A stretch of 64,000 bases of DNA from positions 1 to 64,000 of the forward strand of contig NZ_MJEI01000105.1 in assembly GCF_002095395.1 (NCBI RefSeq). Reading direction: 5' to 3'. The translations under genes were made by a program, and so were the position numbers. The notes below the pieces were generated by a model. The model searched no databases. It worked only from the letters and a program-made list of their open reading frames with translations, and was not told the DNA's origin. Below are positions 36,954 through 46,987 of the stretch, piece by piece (positions within the stretch are counted from its first letter, which is position 1; the number at the start of each line of letters is the position of its first letter). The DNA comes from Williamsia sp. 1135. GTDB lineage: Bacteria; Actinomycetota; Actinomycetes; Mycobacteriales; Mycobacteriaceae.

Positions 36954-37398
36954 CTGCGTGCTCCTCTATAACGTGCCGTGAGGCGTAATTGAGACCAATT
37001 GCGACCGGAAACAACTTTGTTTTCCGGTGTCTCACTTACCGTATGCAAATCCTGGAAATGGAGTCAACAGCCGGTCATTTCGCCATTCGAAGACGTCGAT
37101 TTCGGACGATGTTAACCAATCGTTTAATGGACGACGCGTCGTTTGCGGCACTGCTATCAGCTGGGATCGGATTCGGACCGATCAGTAAAAGTCCAGTTCA
37201 AACGACATTTCCATGCTGATTTGCACACGGATTCAAGGCCGGGAACGGGCAGTCAGGGCGACTTCGCCCAGAGGCCGCAATTTACCTGGCGGACATATCT
37301 GGTTGATCTGGAATTGACATCACGGAGTCGTTTCGGCACTTTTCGGTAAGTTAAATTCAGGCTAATTCGGATGACCGAAGTGTGATGTGAGGAGAGCG
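36954..37398. other. Gene-free divergent spacer between whiB3 and the Rv3415c-like gene
   Basis: About 445 bases, clearly more AT-rich than its surroundings, with no supportable open reading frame. It must hold the whiB3 and rightward promoters. A nested inverted repeat sits at 36991-37033. Further AT-rich tracts (gttaaccaatcgtttaatgg near 37110; gtaagttaaattcaggctaa near 37347) could be regulator-binding or promoter elements but match nothing I can name. Confidence 0.7.
36991..37033. promoter_or_regulatory. Nested inverted repeat in the whiB3 leader
   Basis: Perfect 8-base arms accggaaa (37004-37011) and tttccggt (37021-37028) are enclosed by outer arms gagac (36991-36995) and gtctc (37029-37033). 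On the whiB3 mRNA strand this would form a hairpin about 40 bases before the start codon. It could be an operator or leader structure; no family match is known to me. Confidence 0.45.
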
Positions 37399-38229
37399 AT
37401 GCAGGTCACACTACCCGCGATCGCGTTCGGCGGCAGCGCGAGAGCGTGCCCGATTCCCGCCGCGCCCGACCCCTGGGCGACCTGGTTTCGGGCCGTGGCG
37501 CTCGGTGGTGCCGGACGCTACGCCGCGGCGGCGGGAGAACTCGGCCGACTCGACGTGGCGGGTGCGGACGACGTCCTGAGATCGTTCGCGCTCTCCACGA
37601 GGGCGGCACACCGCAGGCAGGCGGGCCGCCATCACCACGCCGTCGCCGACGACGCGCAAGCATTGCTCCTGGCCGCCGGGCGACGCCGGGCTGATCCGAC
37701 ACCCGTAGTAGAGGAGCGCCGCACCGCGGCCTTGTGTGACGCCCTGACCGGTCTGGCTGCCGACAACCTGGGTCGCGGCATGTTCGGGGCGTCCGGTCGG
37801 CTGCTGGACAGGGTGGATCAGATCCTGGACGCACAGGGCCGGGAGTCCGACCGCAACTGGATCTGGGGTGGGCGAACGGAGCTCAGGTCGCACTGGGTCC
37901 GGGCGGAGTTGGCGATGTTCACCGGCGACGCGGCCGAAGCCGGACGACATGCCCGGGCGGCGGAGGCCATGAGTGCCGCCTGTCCGTCGATCCGGCACGT
38001 CATCAAGACCGATCTCATCGCAGCGGCGGCCGCCGCCACCGCCGGAGATGTCCGGCAGGCGGGCGCGCGGGCGTCGCGGGTGACCGACCAGGCGATCGAG
38101 TTCGGTCAACTTCCGTTGGAGTGGGCGGCGGCCAAACTGCTGGACGGGATCGGGGCCGGGGAACAGTGGTCGGGGAGAGCGCAGCAACTCGGGGCGCAGC
38201 TGAAGCTACAAGGCGCTGCAATGGACTAG
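37399..38229 (+). CDS. Conserved actinobacterial protein of unknown function (Rv3415c-like)
   Basis: A 276-aa Ala/Arg-rich, mostly helical, soluble protein without transmembrane segments. Helical pairs such as WFRAVALGGAGRYAAAAGELGRL and LRSHWVRAELAMFTGDAAEAGRHA suggest TPR-like repeats. The length and place, between whiB3 and sigD, match M. tuberculosis Rv3415c (unknown function). The ATG at 37399 follows gaggag; a GTG at 37387 is the alternative. It lies 127 bases before the chosen sigD start and may share its promoter region. Confidence 0.75.
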   Translation: MQVTLPAIAFGGSARACPIPAAPDPWATWFRAVALGGAGRYAAAAGELGRLDVAGADDVLRSFALSTRAAHRRQAGRHHHAVADDAQALLLAAGRRRADPTPVVEERRTAALCDALTGLAADNLGRGMFGASGRLLDRVDQILDAQGRESDRNWIWGGRTELRSHWVRAELAMFTGDAAEAGRHARAAEAMSAACPSIRHVIKTDLIAAAAAATAGDVRQAGARASRVTDQAIEFGQLPLEWAAAKLLDGIGAGEQWSGRAQQLGAQLKLQGAAMD

Positions 38230-38356
38230 TGGCGTGAGCCACCACGCGAGCCGCCAGTGGCTTGCTGGATAAGCTACTAGCGACGTACCGCGGGGGAAAA
38301 CGCCCCTGCGTGGCCTGCACCAGTTGGCGAAGGTAACGCGGAGACATCAGCGAGCG

Positions 38357-38944
38357 ATGATTTTTACAGGTGACGAGTTGGACCGAGCGGTGACTGCGGC
38401 AGCGCAGGGCGACCGGTCAGCTCTCTCCGATGTTCTCGAGAGTGTCCGACCACTGGTGGTGCGTTATTGCAGGGCCAGGGTCGGAGGTGGTGAGCGGCAT
38501 TCGCTCTCCGCCGACGATGTGGCGCAGGAGGTCTGCATGGCGGTCATGACCGCGCTGCCCCGGTATCAGGACCAGGGCAGACCGTTCATGGCGTTCGTGT
38601 ATGGCATCGCGGCGCACAAGGTGGCAGATGCCCACCGCGCGGCCGGACGTAACAAGTCCGAGCCGGTGGAAGATATGCCCGAACGAATGGACACCGGCGA
38701 CGGTCCGGAACAGCGGGCACTCGATTCGGACGCCGGCAGGCGGATGGACGAACTGCTGGCCAAGCTCCCCGAGAAGCAGCGCGAGGTGCTCGTGCTGCGA
38801 CTGGTGGTGGGGCTGTCGGCGGAAGAGACGGCCGCAGCTGTCGGAAGTACGGCCGGCGCGGTCAGGGTTGCCCAGCACCGGGCATTGGGCAAGTTGAAAA
38901 ACGAGTTTTCGAAAGGTGGTGAGGGCAATGGGCATTGGACGTGA
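38357..38944 (+). CDS. sigD: RNA polymerase sigma factor SigD (ECF type)
   Basis: The 195-aa ECF sigma factor contains region 2 (LSADDVAQEVCMAVMTALPRY, FMAFVYGIAAHKVADAHRAAGR) and region 4 (LPEKQREVLVLRLVVGLSAEETAAAVGSTAGAVRVAQHRAL). The wording closely follows mycobacterial SigD, linked to stationary-phase and starvation response. ATG 38357 is preferred; an in-frame TTG at 38324 would add eleven residues. The anti-sigma gene overlaps its end by 17 bases. Confidence 0.94.
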   Translation: MIFTGDELDRAVTAAAQGDRSALSDVLESVRPLVVRYCRARVGGGERHSLSADDVAQEVCMAVMTALPRYQDQGRPFMAFVYGIAAHKVADAHRAAGRNKSEPVEDMPERMDTGDGPEQRALDSDAGRRMDELLAKLPEKQREVLVLRLVVGLSAEETAAAVGSTAGAVRVAQHRALGKLKNEFSKGGEGNGHWT

Positions 38945-39845
38945 TCGACGCGGAGACCGCGATCGACGGGACGACAGGCGAGTGGCGGCTGTGCCCTCGC
39001 CCAGTACCGACTCGATCGACGAGGACTCGATCCCGGTGAACCTGGGAGCAGTGCGTGCCGACGACGAGTTCATCGACGCGCTGCTGTCCAAGCCGATCGT
39101 TCCCGCACAGACTCCTGTCGACTACGAACTGGCGTCGTTGCTATCCGACTGGCGCAGCGACATCATGGCGCAGCCGCTGCCGACAGGTCCGACGCTGGAA
39201 GAGGTCGAGGCCGGGATCGAGTCGCGGCGCCGAGCCGACTCGCGTCGCAGATCTCTTCGGCTCGTGCGATTCACCGCCGGCGCGGCCGCGGGTTTCGCGA
39301 TCCTGTTCGGCGGGGTCAGCGTGGTCGCCCACAACGCGGCACCCGGCGACGCCTTGTGGGGCGTCAAAGAGGTGATGTTCGGTGCCGATGCCTCGGCCAC
39401 CCAGGCGGTCGCCGATGTGCAGGCGAACATCGATCGCGCAGAGCAGTCGTTGGCCGCCGGTGACAAGCCGGCCGCGACGACGTTCCTCGATCGCGCCCAG
39501 TCGCAGCTCGGCGATGTCCGTGCCGAAGACGAGCGAAAAGCACTGCAGGGCAGGATCGACGACGTTCGGGGCAAGCTTGCGGTCCCGGCGAGCACCACCA
39601 CGACCCCCGAGAAGTCGACCAGCACTTCGACCCCTCCACCTCAGACGTCGGTAGCAGAAGAGCCGACGGTGACGGTGACGGTCCCGCAGGAGACCGTGAC
39701 CATCACGCCTCCCGAGACCTCGACGTCCGAGCCCCCCGTCTCGACGTCGCCGTCCGGTCCGACCATCGTCAGTGAGCCGCCGACGGAACCGAACCCGTCC
39801 AGTAGCAGCAGTAGCGTTCCGCTGCCGCCTCCCGCTCCGAACTGA
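38928..39845 (+). CDS. rsdA: Anti-sigma-D factor RsdA (membrane protein)
   Basis: The 305-aa protein has a cytoplasmic N-terminus of about 115 residues that would bind SigD (DDEFIDALLSKPIVPAQTPVDYELASLLSDWR). One transmembrane helix follows (FTAGAAAGFAILFGGVSVVA), then an external helical segment and a Thr/Pro/Ser-rich C-terminal tail with valine-rich repeats (VTVTVPQETVTITPPE). Order and topology match Rv3413c RsdA. The C-terminus lacks the Val-Ala-Ala degron of M. tuberculosis RsdA. The start is the ATG within the sigD coding end, after a ggtgagg site. Confidence 0.92.
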   Translation: MGIGRDRRGDRDRRDDRRVAAVPSPSTDSIDEDSIPVNLGAVRADDEFIDALLSKPIVPAQTPVDYELASLLSDWRSDIMAQPLPTGPTLEEVEAGIESRRRADSRRRSLRLVRFTAGAAAGFAILFGGVSVVAHNAAPGDALWGVKEVMFGADASATQAVADVQANIDRAEQSLAAGDKPAATTFLDRAQSQLGDVRAEDERKALQGRIDDVRGKLAVPASTTTTPEKSTSTSTPPPQTSVAEEPTVTVTVPQETVTITPPETSTSEPPVSTSPSGPTIVSEPPTEPNPSSSSSSVPLPPPAPN

Positions 39846-39855
39846 GTCCCGACAC

Positions 39856-39891
39856 AAAAGCAGCGCCGCGAACGATCGCGGCGCTGCTTTT
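39856..39891 (+). terminator. Intrinsic terminator after rsdA
   Basis: A perfect 15-bp stem, aaaagcagcgccgcg with cgcggcgctgctttt, six-base loop, ends in a T-run. It is symmetrical and serves the converging DUF5319 gene too. Confidence 0.92.
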
Positions 39892-39921
39892 ATGTTGAAC
39901 GATTTGTGTTGAACGAAGAGC

Positions 39922-40314
39922 TCAGTCGTCGTCTCTGGCGTGCATCATCGCGTCGGCGTACCCGCGGCAGTAGTCCCACGTGACATAGGCCTCGGGGCAG
40001 GGATCGACGGCGGGCTCATGTGGCCGTACCGTGCCCTCGACGAGAAGCTGCAGCAGATTGGCGCGGAGCATGTCCCAGTCGTGATAGTGATCGAGTTGAC
40101 AATCGTCGCAGACCACCACCAGCCCGCGGATTCCGCGGCGGTGGAGCAATGCCTCATAGACCGCGAGATCGGCGAGGTCTTCTTCGATCGCCATGCGCTC
40201 GTTGGCGTCCAAGGGCTCACCAGGCGGGGCGGCGTCGAGCGCTGCAGACGGATCCCCGCCGGGATCGTCGGCGAAGGGGTCCGGTGGCAGTCCCGGAGGC
40301 AGATGATCTCGCAC
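39922..40314 (-). CDS. DUF5319 family protein (Rv3412-like)
   Basis: The 130-aa acidic protein starts at a GTG, VRDHLPPGLPPDPFADDP, the family's conserved beginning. It has a pair of cysteines (VVVCDDCQLDHYHDWDML) suggesting a small metal site, and a C-terminal CPEAYVTWDYCRGYAD. Function is unknown, but its position between sigD-rsdA and guaB2 is conserved in Mycobacteriales. The open frame reaches 40464, but the upstream part is not conserved in character. Confidence 0.8.
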   Translation of the reverse strand: MRDHLPPGLPPDPFADDPGGDPSAALDAAPPGEPLDANERMAIEEDLADLAVYEALLHRRGIRGLVVVCDDCQLDHYHDWDMLRANLLQLLVEGTVRPHEPAVDPCPEAYVTWDYCRGYADAMMHARDDD

Positions 40315-40455
40315 GCTGACCACGGTAGTCAGCCTCACCCCACCGGCGCCACTCTGTGCGCTGGGTGAATGACCGGCGCCGCGCGCCTGTCGGCACCGGT
40401 CGTCTCGTTCACCCCAGGTCGCAGGCCGTCCGGGCGGCTGCCGCCGAGCAGATAG

Positions 40456-42072
<1,617 letters not shown>

Positions 42073-42121
42073 GTCCGTCGTCCCGTCTCTGACCGACCAG
42101 TAGCAACGAAAGGCACTCCAA

Positions 42122-43264
42122 GTGCGTGATCACGTCGATATCGGCATGGGCAGAACAGCCCGGCAGACATTCGAGCTCGGTGACATCAACATCGTTCCGT
42201 CTCGCCGGACGCGCTCGTCCAGTGAGGTCTCGACCACGTGGCAGCTCGACGCCTATCGCTTCGACACCCCGATCCTGGCCCACCCGACCGATGCGCTGAT
42301 CTCTCCGCAGTCGGCCATCGAGCTGGGTCGGCTCGGCGGGCTCGGGGTGCTCAACGGTGAGGGGCTGTGGGCCCGGCACCACGACGTCGAGGACAAGATC
42401 GCGCAGGTTGTCGAGATCGCGGAGAACGATGTCGACCCCTCCGCGGCAGTTCGCAAACTCCAGGAACTGCATGCCGCGCCGATCGATCGTGATCTGCTGT
42501 CCGCGGCCGTCTCGACGATTCGCGATGCAGGCGTCACCACCGCTGTGCGGGTCAGTCCACAGAAGGCTGCCGAGTTGACCCCGGTCCTGGTCGCGGCAGG
42601 TGTCGAGCTGCTCGTCATCCACGGCACGATCATCTCGGCCGAACATGTCTCGAACGACGGTTCCGAGCCGCTGAACCTCAAGACGTTCATCGCTGACCTC
42701 GACGTGCCGGTGATCGCCGGTGGTGTCCACGACCATCGCACCGCCCTGCATCTGATGCGCACCGGAGCTGCGGCCGTGATCGTCGGCTACGGGTCGACGG
42801 CCGGGTCGACCACCACCGGCGAGGTGCTCGGTATCGGGGTGCCGATGGCCACGGCGATCGCCGACGCCGCCGCCGCCCGGCGTGAGTACCTCGACGAGAC
42901 AGGTGGCCGGTACGTGCACGTCATCGCCGACGGTGACATCCACACCTCCGGTGAGCTCGCCAAGGCGATTGCCTGCGGCGCCGATGCGGCGGTGCTGGGC
43001 TCGCCGCTGGCCGCGGCCGCGGAGGCACCCGGCCGTGGTTACTACTGGCCCGCCGCTGCCGCCCACCCATCCATGCCGAGAGGCGCGCTCCTCCCGGTGT
43101 CGACGGATGCCGGTCGTCCCTCGCTGGAGACGGTCCTGCACGGGCCCACCGATGACCCGTTCGGGCACCTGAACATTGTTGGTGCGCTGCGCCGTTCGAT
43201 GGCCAAGGCGGGCTACTCCGACCTCAAGGAGTTCCAGAAGGTCGGGCTCTCCGCCTGTAACTGA
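42122..43264 (+). CDS. guaB3: GuaB3-type IMPDH-family oxidoreductase
   Basis: The 380-aa barrel protein (MRDHVDIGMGRTARQTFE) has the IMPDH/GMPR fold without CBS domains. The loop that carries the catalytic Cys in GuaB2 reads GYGSTAGSTTTGE, with no cysteine. Otherwise the C-terminal half is conserved (MATAIADAAAARREYLDETG, ADGDIHTSGELAKAIACGAD). The GuaB3 family is typical of actinobacteria and cyanobacteria. Its exact reaction is disputed, and the lack of the Cys argues against standard IMPDH chemistry. GTG start. Confidence 0.93.
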   Translation: MRDHVDIGMGRTARQTFELGDINIVPSRRTRSSSEVSTTWQLDAYRFDTPILAHPTDALISPQSAIELGRLGGLGVLNGEGLWARHHDVEDKIAQVVEIAENDVDPSAAVRKLQELHAAPIDRDLLSAAVSTIRDAGVTTAVRVSPQKAAELTPVLVAAGVELLVIHGTIISAEHVSNDGSEPLNLKTFIADLDVPVIAGGVHDHRTALHLMRTGAAAVIVGYGSTAGSTTTGEVLGIGVPMATAIADAAAARREYLDETGGRYVHVIADGDIHTSGELAKAIACGADAAVLGSPLAAAAEAPGRGYYWPAAAAHPSMPRGALLPVSTDAGRPSLETVLHGPTDDPFGHLNIVGALRRSMAKAGYSDLKEFQKVGLSACN

Positions 43265-43341
43265 CGCCCTGCTCGGAGCCGTCGAATCGTCGCGAGTGAC
43301 AGGCATTACATCGCACGTATGTGACAAGGTACGATGGCAAG

Positions 43342-45141
43342 ATGTCTGTATCACGCGGTAACGGTTACTCACAGCCCGAGCAAACCGTTCCCGGCGCGGA
43401 TCACGATTTCGATGTGCTGGTCATCGGATCGGGGTTCGGCGGGAGCGTCAGTGCGTTGCGGCTGGTCGAGAAGGGCTACAGGGTCGGTGTCGTCGAAGCA
43501 GGTCGACGTTTTACCGACGAACAGTTCGCCAAGACGAGCTGGCGACTGCACAAATGGCTGTGGGCACCCAAGTTCGGGATGTTCGGCATCCAGCGCATCC
43601 ACCTCCTCAAAGACGTGATGATCCTGGCCGGATCCGGGGTCGGCGGGGGATCGCTGAACTACGCGAACACCCTGTACAAACCGCCGACGCCCTTCTTCCA
43701 GGATCCGCAGTGGGCGCACATCACGGACTGGGAGGGCGAGCTCTCGCCCTACTATGACCAGGCCCGTCGCATGCTCGGTGTGGTGACCACCCCGATCGAG
43801 ACCCACGCTGACCGCGTCATGCGCAAGGTCGCCGACGACATGGGCGTCGGGGACACGTTCGGTCCGACCCCGGTGGGGGTGTTCTTCGGAGCAAAGTCGG
43901 GCGGAACCGGTGCGCCCGGTGAGAGAGTGGCCGACCCCTACTTCGGTGGGGCCGGTCCGGACCGCACGGTCTGCACAGAGTGCGGTTCGTGCATGACGGG
44001 CTGCCGCGTCGGCGCGAAGAACACTCTGCTCAAGAACTATCTCGGACTGGCCGAATCCGCAGGCGCGACGATCATCGACCGCACCACGGTCACCGGCCTC
44101 GAGCCCCAGTCCGACGGCAGCTGGCGGGTGCGTACGTCGAGGTCTGCTGCGTGGGGACGGCTCGGGGCACGCAAGAGAACGATCACCGCAGCTCAGGTGG
44201 TCGTCGCCGCGGGTACGTTCAATACTCAGAAGATCATGCATCTGGGCAAGGAGAGCGGATCACTCCGGAACGTCTCCGACACTTTGGGTCTGCTGACACG
44301 CACCAACTCCGAGTCGATTCTGGGAGCGATGCGCCGAGAGTACGACCCGGCGCAGGACTTCTCCGAAGGCATCGCCATCACCTCTTCCTTCCATCCGGCT
44401 CCCGACACGCATATCGAGCCGGTCCGGTATGGCAAGGGCTCCAACGCGATTGCGCTGTTGCAGACGTTGCTGACCGATGGTGAGCCGGGTCGATCGCGGC
44501 GGCTGAAGTTTCTCGACAAGGCTCGCGAAGAGGGACTGGGCAGTCTGCTGCTGTTGTTCAAACTCCGTAAGTGGAGCCAGCGCACGGTCATCCTCCTGGT
44601 GATGCAGAACCGGAACAACTCGTTGACGACCTTCGTGCAGAAGTTCGGGCCATGGAAGTTCGTGAACAGCAAGCAGGGGCACGGTGAGCCCAATCCGACG
44701 TGGATCCCGGCGGGCAACGAGGCCACCGAGCGGGCGGCGGCGCAGTTCGACGGACTGGCCGGCGGGACGTGGGGCGATGTGTTCAACATGCCGCTGACCG
44801 CACACTATCTCGGTGGTTGTGTGATCTCCGACAACCCGGACACCGGGGTCGTGGATCCGTACCACCGGGTGTGGAACTACCCGACCCTGCACATCACCGA
44901 CGGTGCGGCGATCTCGGCCAACCTGGGTGTCAACCCGTCGTTGTCGATCTGCGCGCAGGCGGAGCGGGCAATCGCTCTGTGGCCCAACCAGGGGGAAGAC
45001 GACAAACGCCCGCAGCAGGGTGCTCCGTATCTCCGGATCGCGCCGACCCGACCCAATGCGCCGGTCGTCCCGGAAGATGCACCGGGTGCCCTGCACCTGC
45101 CGCTGACGGTCGTGCAGAAGCCCACCGAGGTCAGTGCATAG
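43342..45141 (+). CDS. choD: GMC oxidoreductase, cholesterol-oxidase-like (ChoD)
   Basis: The product is 599 aa from ATG 43342; a GTG at 43321 would add seven residues. FAD-binding Rossmann motif VLVIGSGFGGSVSALRLVEKG, then the GMC signature MILAGSGVGGGSLNYAN. A cysteine cluster CTECGSCMTGCRVGAKNT resembles an iron-sulfur ligand set seen in ChoD-type enzymes. The C-terminal HYLGGCVI and HITDGAAISANLGVNPSLSICA hold the active-site His/Asn region. M. tuberculosis choD (Rv3409c) occupies the same place but its oxidase activity in vivo is debated. Confidence 0.93.
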   Translation: MSVSRGNGYSQPEQTVPGADHDFDVLVIGSGFGGSVSALRLVEKGYRVGVVEAGRRFTDEQFAKTSWRLHKWLWAPKFGMFGIQRIHLLKDVMILAGSGVGGGSLNYANTLYKPPTPFFQDPQWAHITDWEGELSPYYDQARRMLGVVTTPIETHADRVMRKVADDMGVGDTFGPTPVGVFFGAKSGGTGAPGERVADPYFGGAGPDRTVCTECGSCMTGCRVGAKNTLLKNYLGLAESAGATIIDRTTVTGLEPQSDGSWRVRTSRSAAWGRLGARKRTITAAQVVVAAGTFNTQKIMHLGKESGSLRNVSDTLGLLTRTNSESILGAMRREYDPAQDFSEGIAITSSFHPAPDTHIEPVRYGKGSNAIALLQTLLTDGEPGRSRRLKFLDKAREEGLGSLLLLFKLRKWSQRTVILLVMQNRNNSLTTFVQKFGPWKFVNSKQGHGEPNPTWIPAGNEATERAAAQFDGLAGGTWGDVFNMPLTAHYLGGCVISDNPDTGVVDPYHRVWNYPTLHITDGAAISANLGVNPSLSICAQAERAIALWPNQGEDDKRPQQGAPYLRIAPTRPNAPVVPEDAPGALHLPLTVVQKPTEVSA

Positions 45142-45165
45142 CCGCGGCGCGTTTAGACTGGTCCG

Positions 45166-46761
45166 GTGACGGACAGCGCAGATTCAGGTGTGGAAGCAGT
45201 GGCCCCGCGACCGGTGCTGGTGGTCGACTTCGGTGCTCAATACGCCCAGTTGATCGCCCGACGGGTACGCGAGGCGAGGATCTTCTCCGAAGTGATCCCG
45301 CATACCGCGTCCATCGAAGAGATCAAAGCGAAGAACCCTGTGGCGCTGGTTCTTTCGGGCGGTCCGGCATCGGTGTACTCCGAAGGTGCGCCGGAGATCG
45401 ACAACGACCTCTTCGAGCTGGGTCTCCCGGTGATGGGGATCTGTTACGGGTACCAGGCCATGGCCAATGCCCTGGGCGGAGTCGTGGCCAACACCGGCGG
45501 CCGTGAGTTCGGGCGGACGACGCTGACCACCGCAGGCGACGGAGTGCTGCACTCGGGAACCCCCGAGCAGCAACCGGTTTGGATGAGTCACAACGACGCC
45601 GTGCAGGAGCCGCCGCCTGGGTTCACCGTCACCGCCTCGACCCCGGGTGCACCGGTCGCCGCGTTCGAGTCACTGGAACGGCGGATGGCCGGCGTCCAGT
45701 ACCACCCAGAGGTGATGCACACGCCACACGGACAGCAGATCCTGACCAGGTTCCTCTACGAGGTCGCGGACCTCGCACCCACCTGGACGGCGGCAAATAT
45801 CGCCGACGCGCTCGTGGAACAGGTCCGGTCCCAGATCGGGGACGGCCTGGCCATCTGCGGTCTGTCCGGTGGTGTCGACTCCGCGGTGGCGGCGGCCCTG
45901 GTCCAGCGCGCCATCGGAGATCGATTGACCTGCGTCTTCGTCGACCACGGTCTGCTGCGGGCGGGAGAGCGCGAGCAGGTCCAGCAGGACTTCGTCGCTG
46001 CCACCGGCGCGCGTCTGGTCACCGTGGACGCCGAGGAGACCTTCTTGCGGGAATTGGCGGGGGTGAGCGATCCGGAGGCCAAACGCAAGATCATCGGCCG
46101 CGAGTTCATCCGGTCCTTCGAAGGCGCGATCACCGATGTCCTCGGCGATCGGGCGGCGCACGGCGACAAGGTCGACTTCCTCGTGCAGGGGACCCTGTAC
46201 CCGGACGTCGTGGAGTCCGGTGGAGGCAGCGGGACGGCCAACATCAAGAGCCACCACAACGTCGGTGGGTTGCCGGAAGATCTCGAATTCAGTCTCGTCG
46301 AACCGTTGCGCCTGTTGTTCAAGGACGAGGTCAGGGCGGTCGGCCGGGAACTGGGTCTGCCCGAGGACATCGTTGGGCGGCAACCTTTCCCGGGGCCTGG
46401 TCTGGCGATCAGGATCGTCGGCGAGGTCACCGGCGAACGATTGGCGTTGCTGCGCAAGGCCGATCTGATCGCTCGCGAGGAACTGACGACCGCCGGACTC
46501 GACAACCAGATCTGGCAGTGCCCGGTGGTTCTGCTGGCCGATGTGCGCAGTGTGGGCGTCCAGGGCGACGGGCGGACCTACGGTCACCCGATCGTCCTGC
46601 GGCCGGTGTCGAGCGAGGATGCGATGACCGCGGACTGGACGCGGATTCCCTATGAAGTTCTGGAGATCATCTCGACCCGGATCACCAACGAGGTGCCTGA
46701 GGTGAACCGGGTGGTGCTCGATGTGACCAGCAAGCCGCCGGGCACGATCGAGTGGGAGTGA
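45166..46761 (+). CDS. guaA: GMP synthase (glutamine-hydrolysing)
   Basis: The 531-aa enzyme converts XMP to GMP. The class I glutaminase domain (1 to about 205) has the catalytic Cys in [13 protein letters not shown] and a His/Glu pair in [11 protein letters not shown]. The ATP-pyrophosphatase domain has the P-loop [15 protein letters not shown], and the C-terminal dimerisation domain ends with PPGTIEWE. Full length, GTG start. It closes the guaB2-guaB3-choD-guaA group. Confidence 0.98.
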   Translation: MTDSADSGVEAVAPRPVLVVDFGAQYAQLIARRVREARIFSEVIPHTASIEEIKAKNPVALVLSGGPASVYSEGAPEIDNDLFELGLPVMGICYGYQAMANALGGVVANTGGREFGRTTLTTAGDGVLHSGTPEQQPVWMSHNDAVQEPPPGFTVTASTPGAPVAAFESLERRMAGVQYHPEVMHTPHGQQILTRFLYEVADLAPTWTAANIADALVEQVRSQIGDGLAICGLSGGVDSAVAAALVQRAIGDRLTCVFVDHGLLRAGEREQVQQDFVAATGARLVTVDAEETFLRELAGVSDPEAKRKIIGREFIRSFEGAITDVLGDRAAHGDKVDFLVQGTLYPDVVESGGGSGTANIKSHHNVGGLPEDLEFSLVEPLRLLFKDEVRAVGRELGLPEDIVGRQPFPGPGLAIRIVGEVTGERLALLRKADLIAREELTTAGLDNQIWQCPVVLLADVRSVGVQGDGRTYGHPIVLRPVSSEDAMTADWTRIPYEVLEIISTRITNEVPEVNRVVLDVTSKPPGTIEWE

Positions 46762-46765
46762 TCGA

Positions 46766-46987
46766 CTAACTCTCCGTCGGCGAGGCGGGCGTCGACTTCT
46801 TCGCATCGGAACCCCTGCCGCGGCCACCGCTGAAGATCAGGGTGAGTCCGACGATGACCGTGATACCGAGGATGACCCACGGACCGGCCCCTGACCCGTC
46901 GATGTCGGGCCCGCCGAGCAGTCCCCAGACGGCGACGAGCGCGACGCCGATGCCGACCAGGGCCTGGGTGGGCGAGAACTTACTCAC
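46766..46987 (-). CDS. Small two-helix membrane protein downstream of the PspC gene
   Basis: From GTG 46987 the 73-aa product has two transmembrane helices (ALVGIGVALVAVWGLLGG and WVILGITVIVGLTLIFSGG) and a charged, Ser/Thr-rich tail. It starts inside the end of the PspC-like gene (8-base overlap) and is probably co-translated with it. No known family is recognised; a role in the EsrISR-like system is guessed from position. Confidence 0.65.
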   Translation of the reverse strand: MSKFSPTQALVGIGVALVAVWGLLGGPDIDGSGAGPWVILGITVIVGLTLIFSGGRGRGSDAKKSTPASPTES

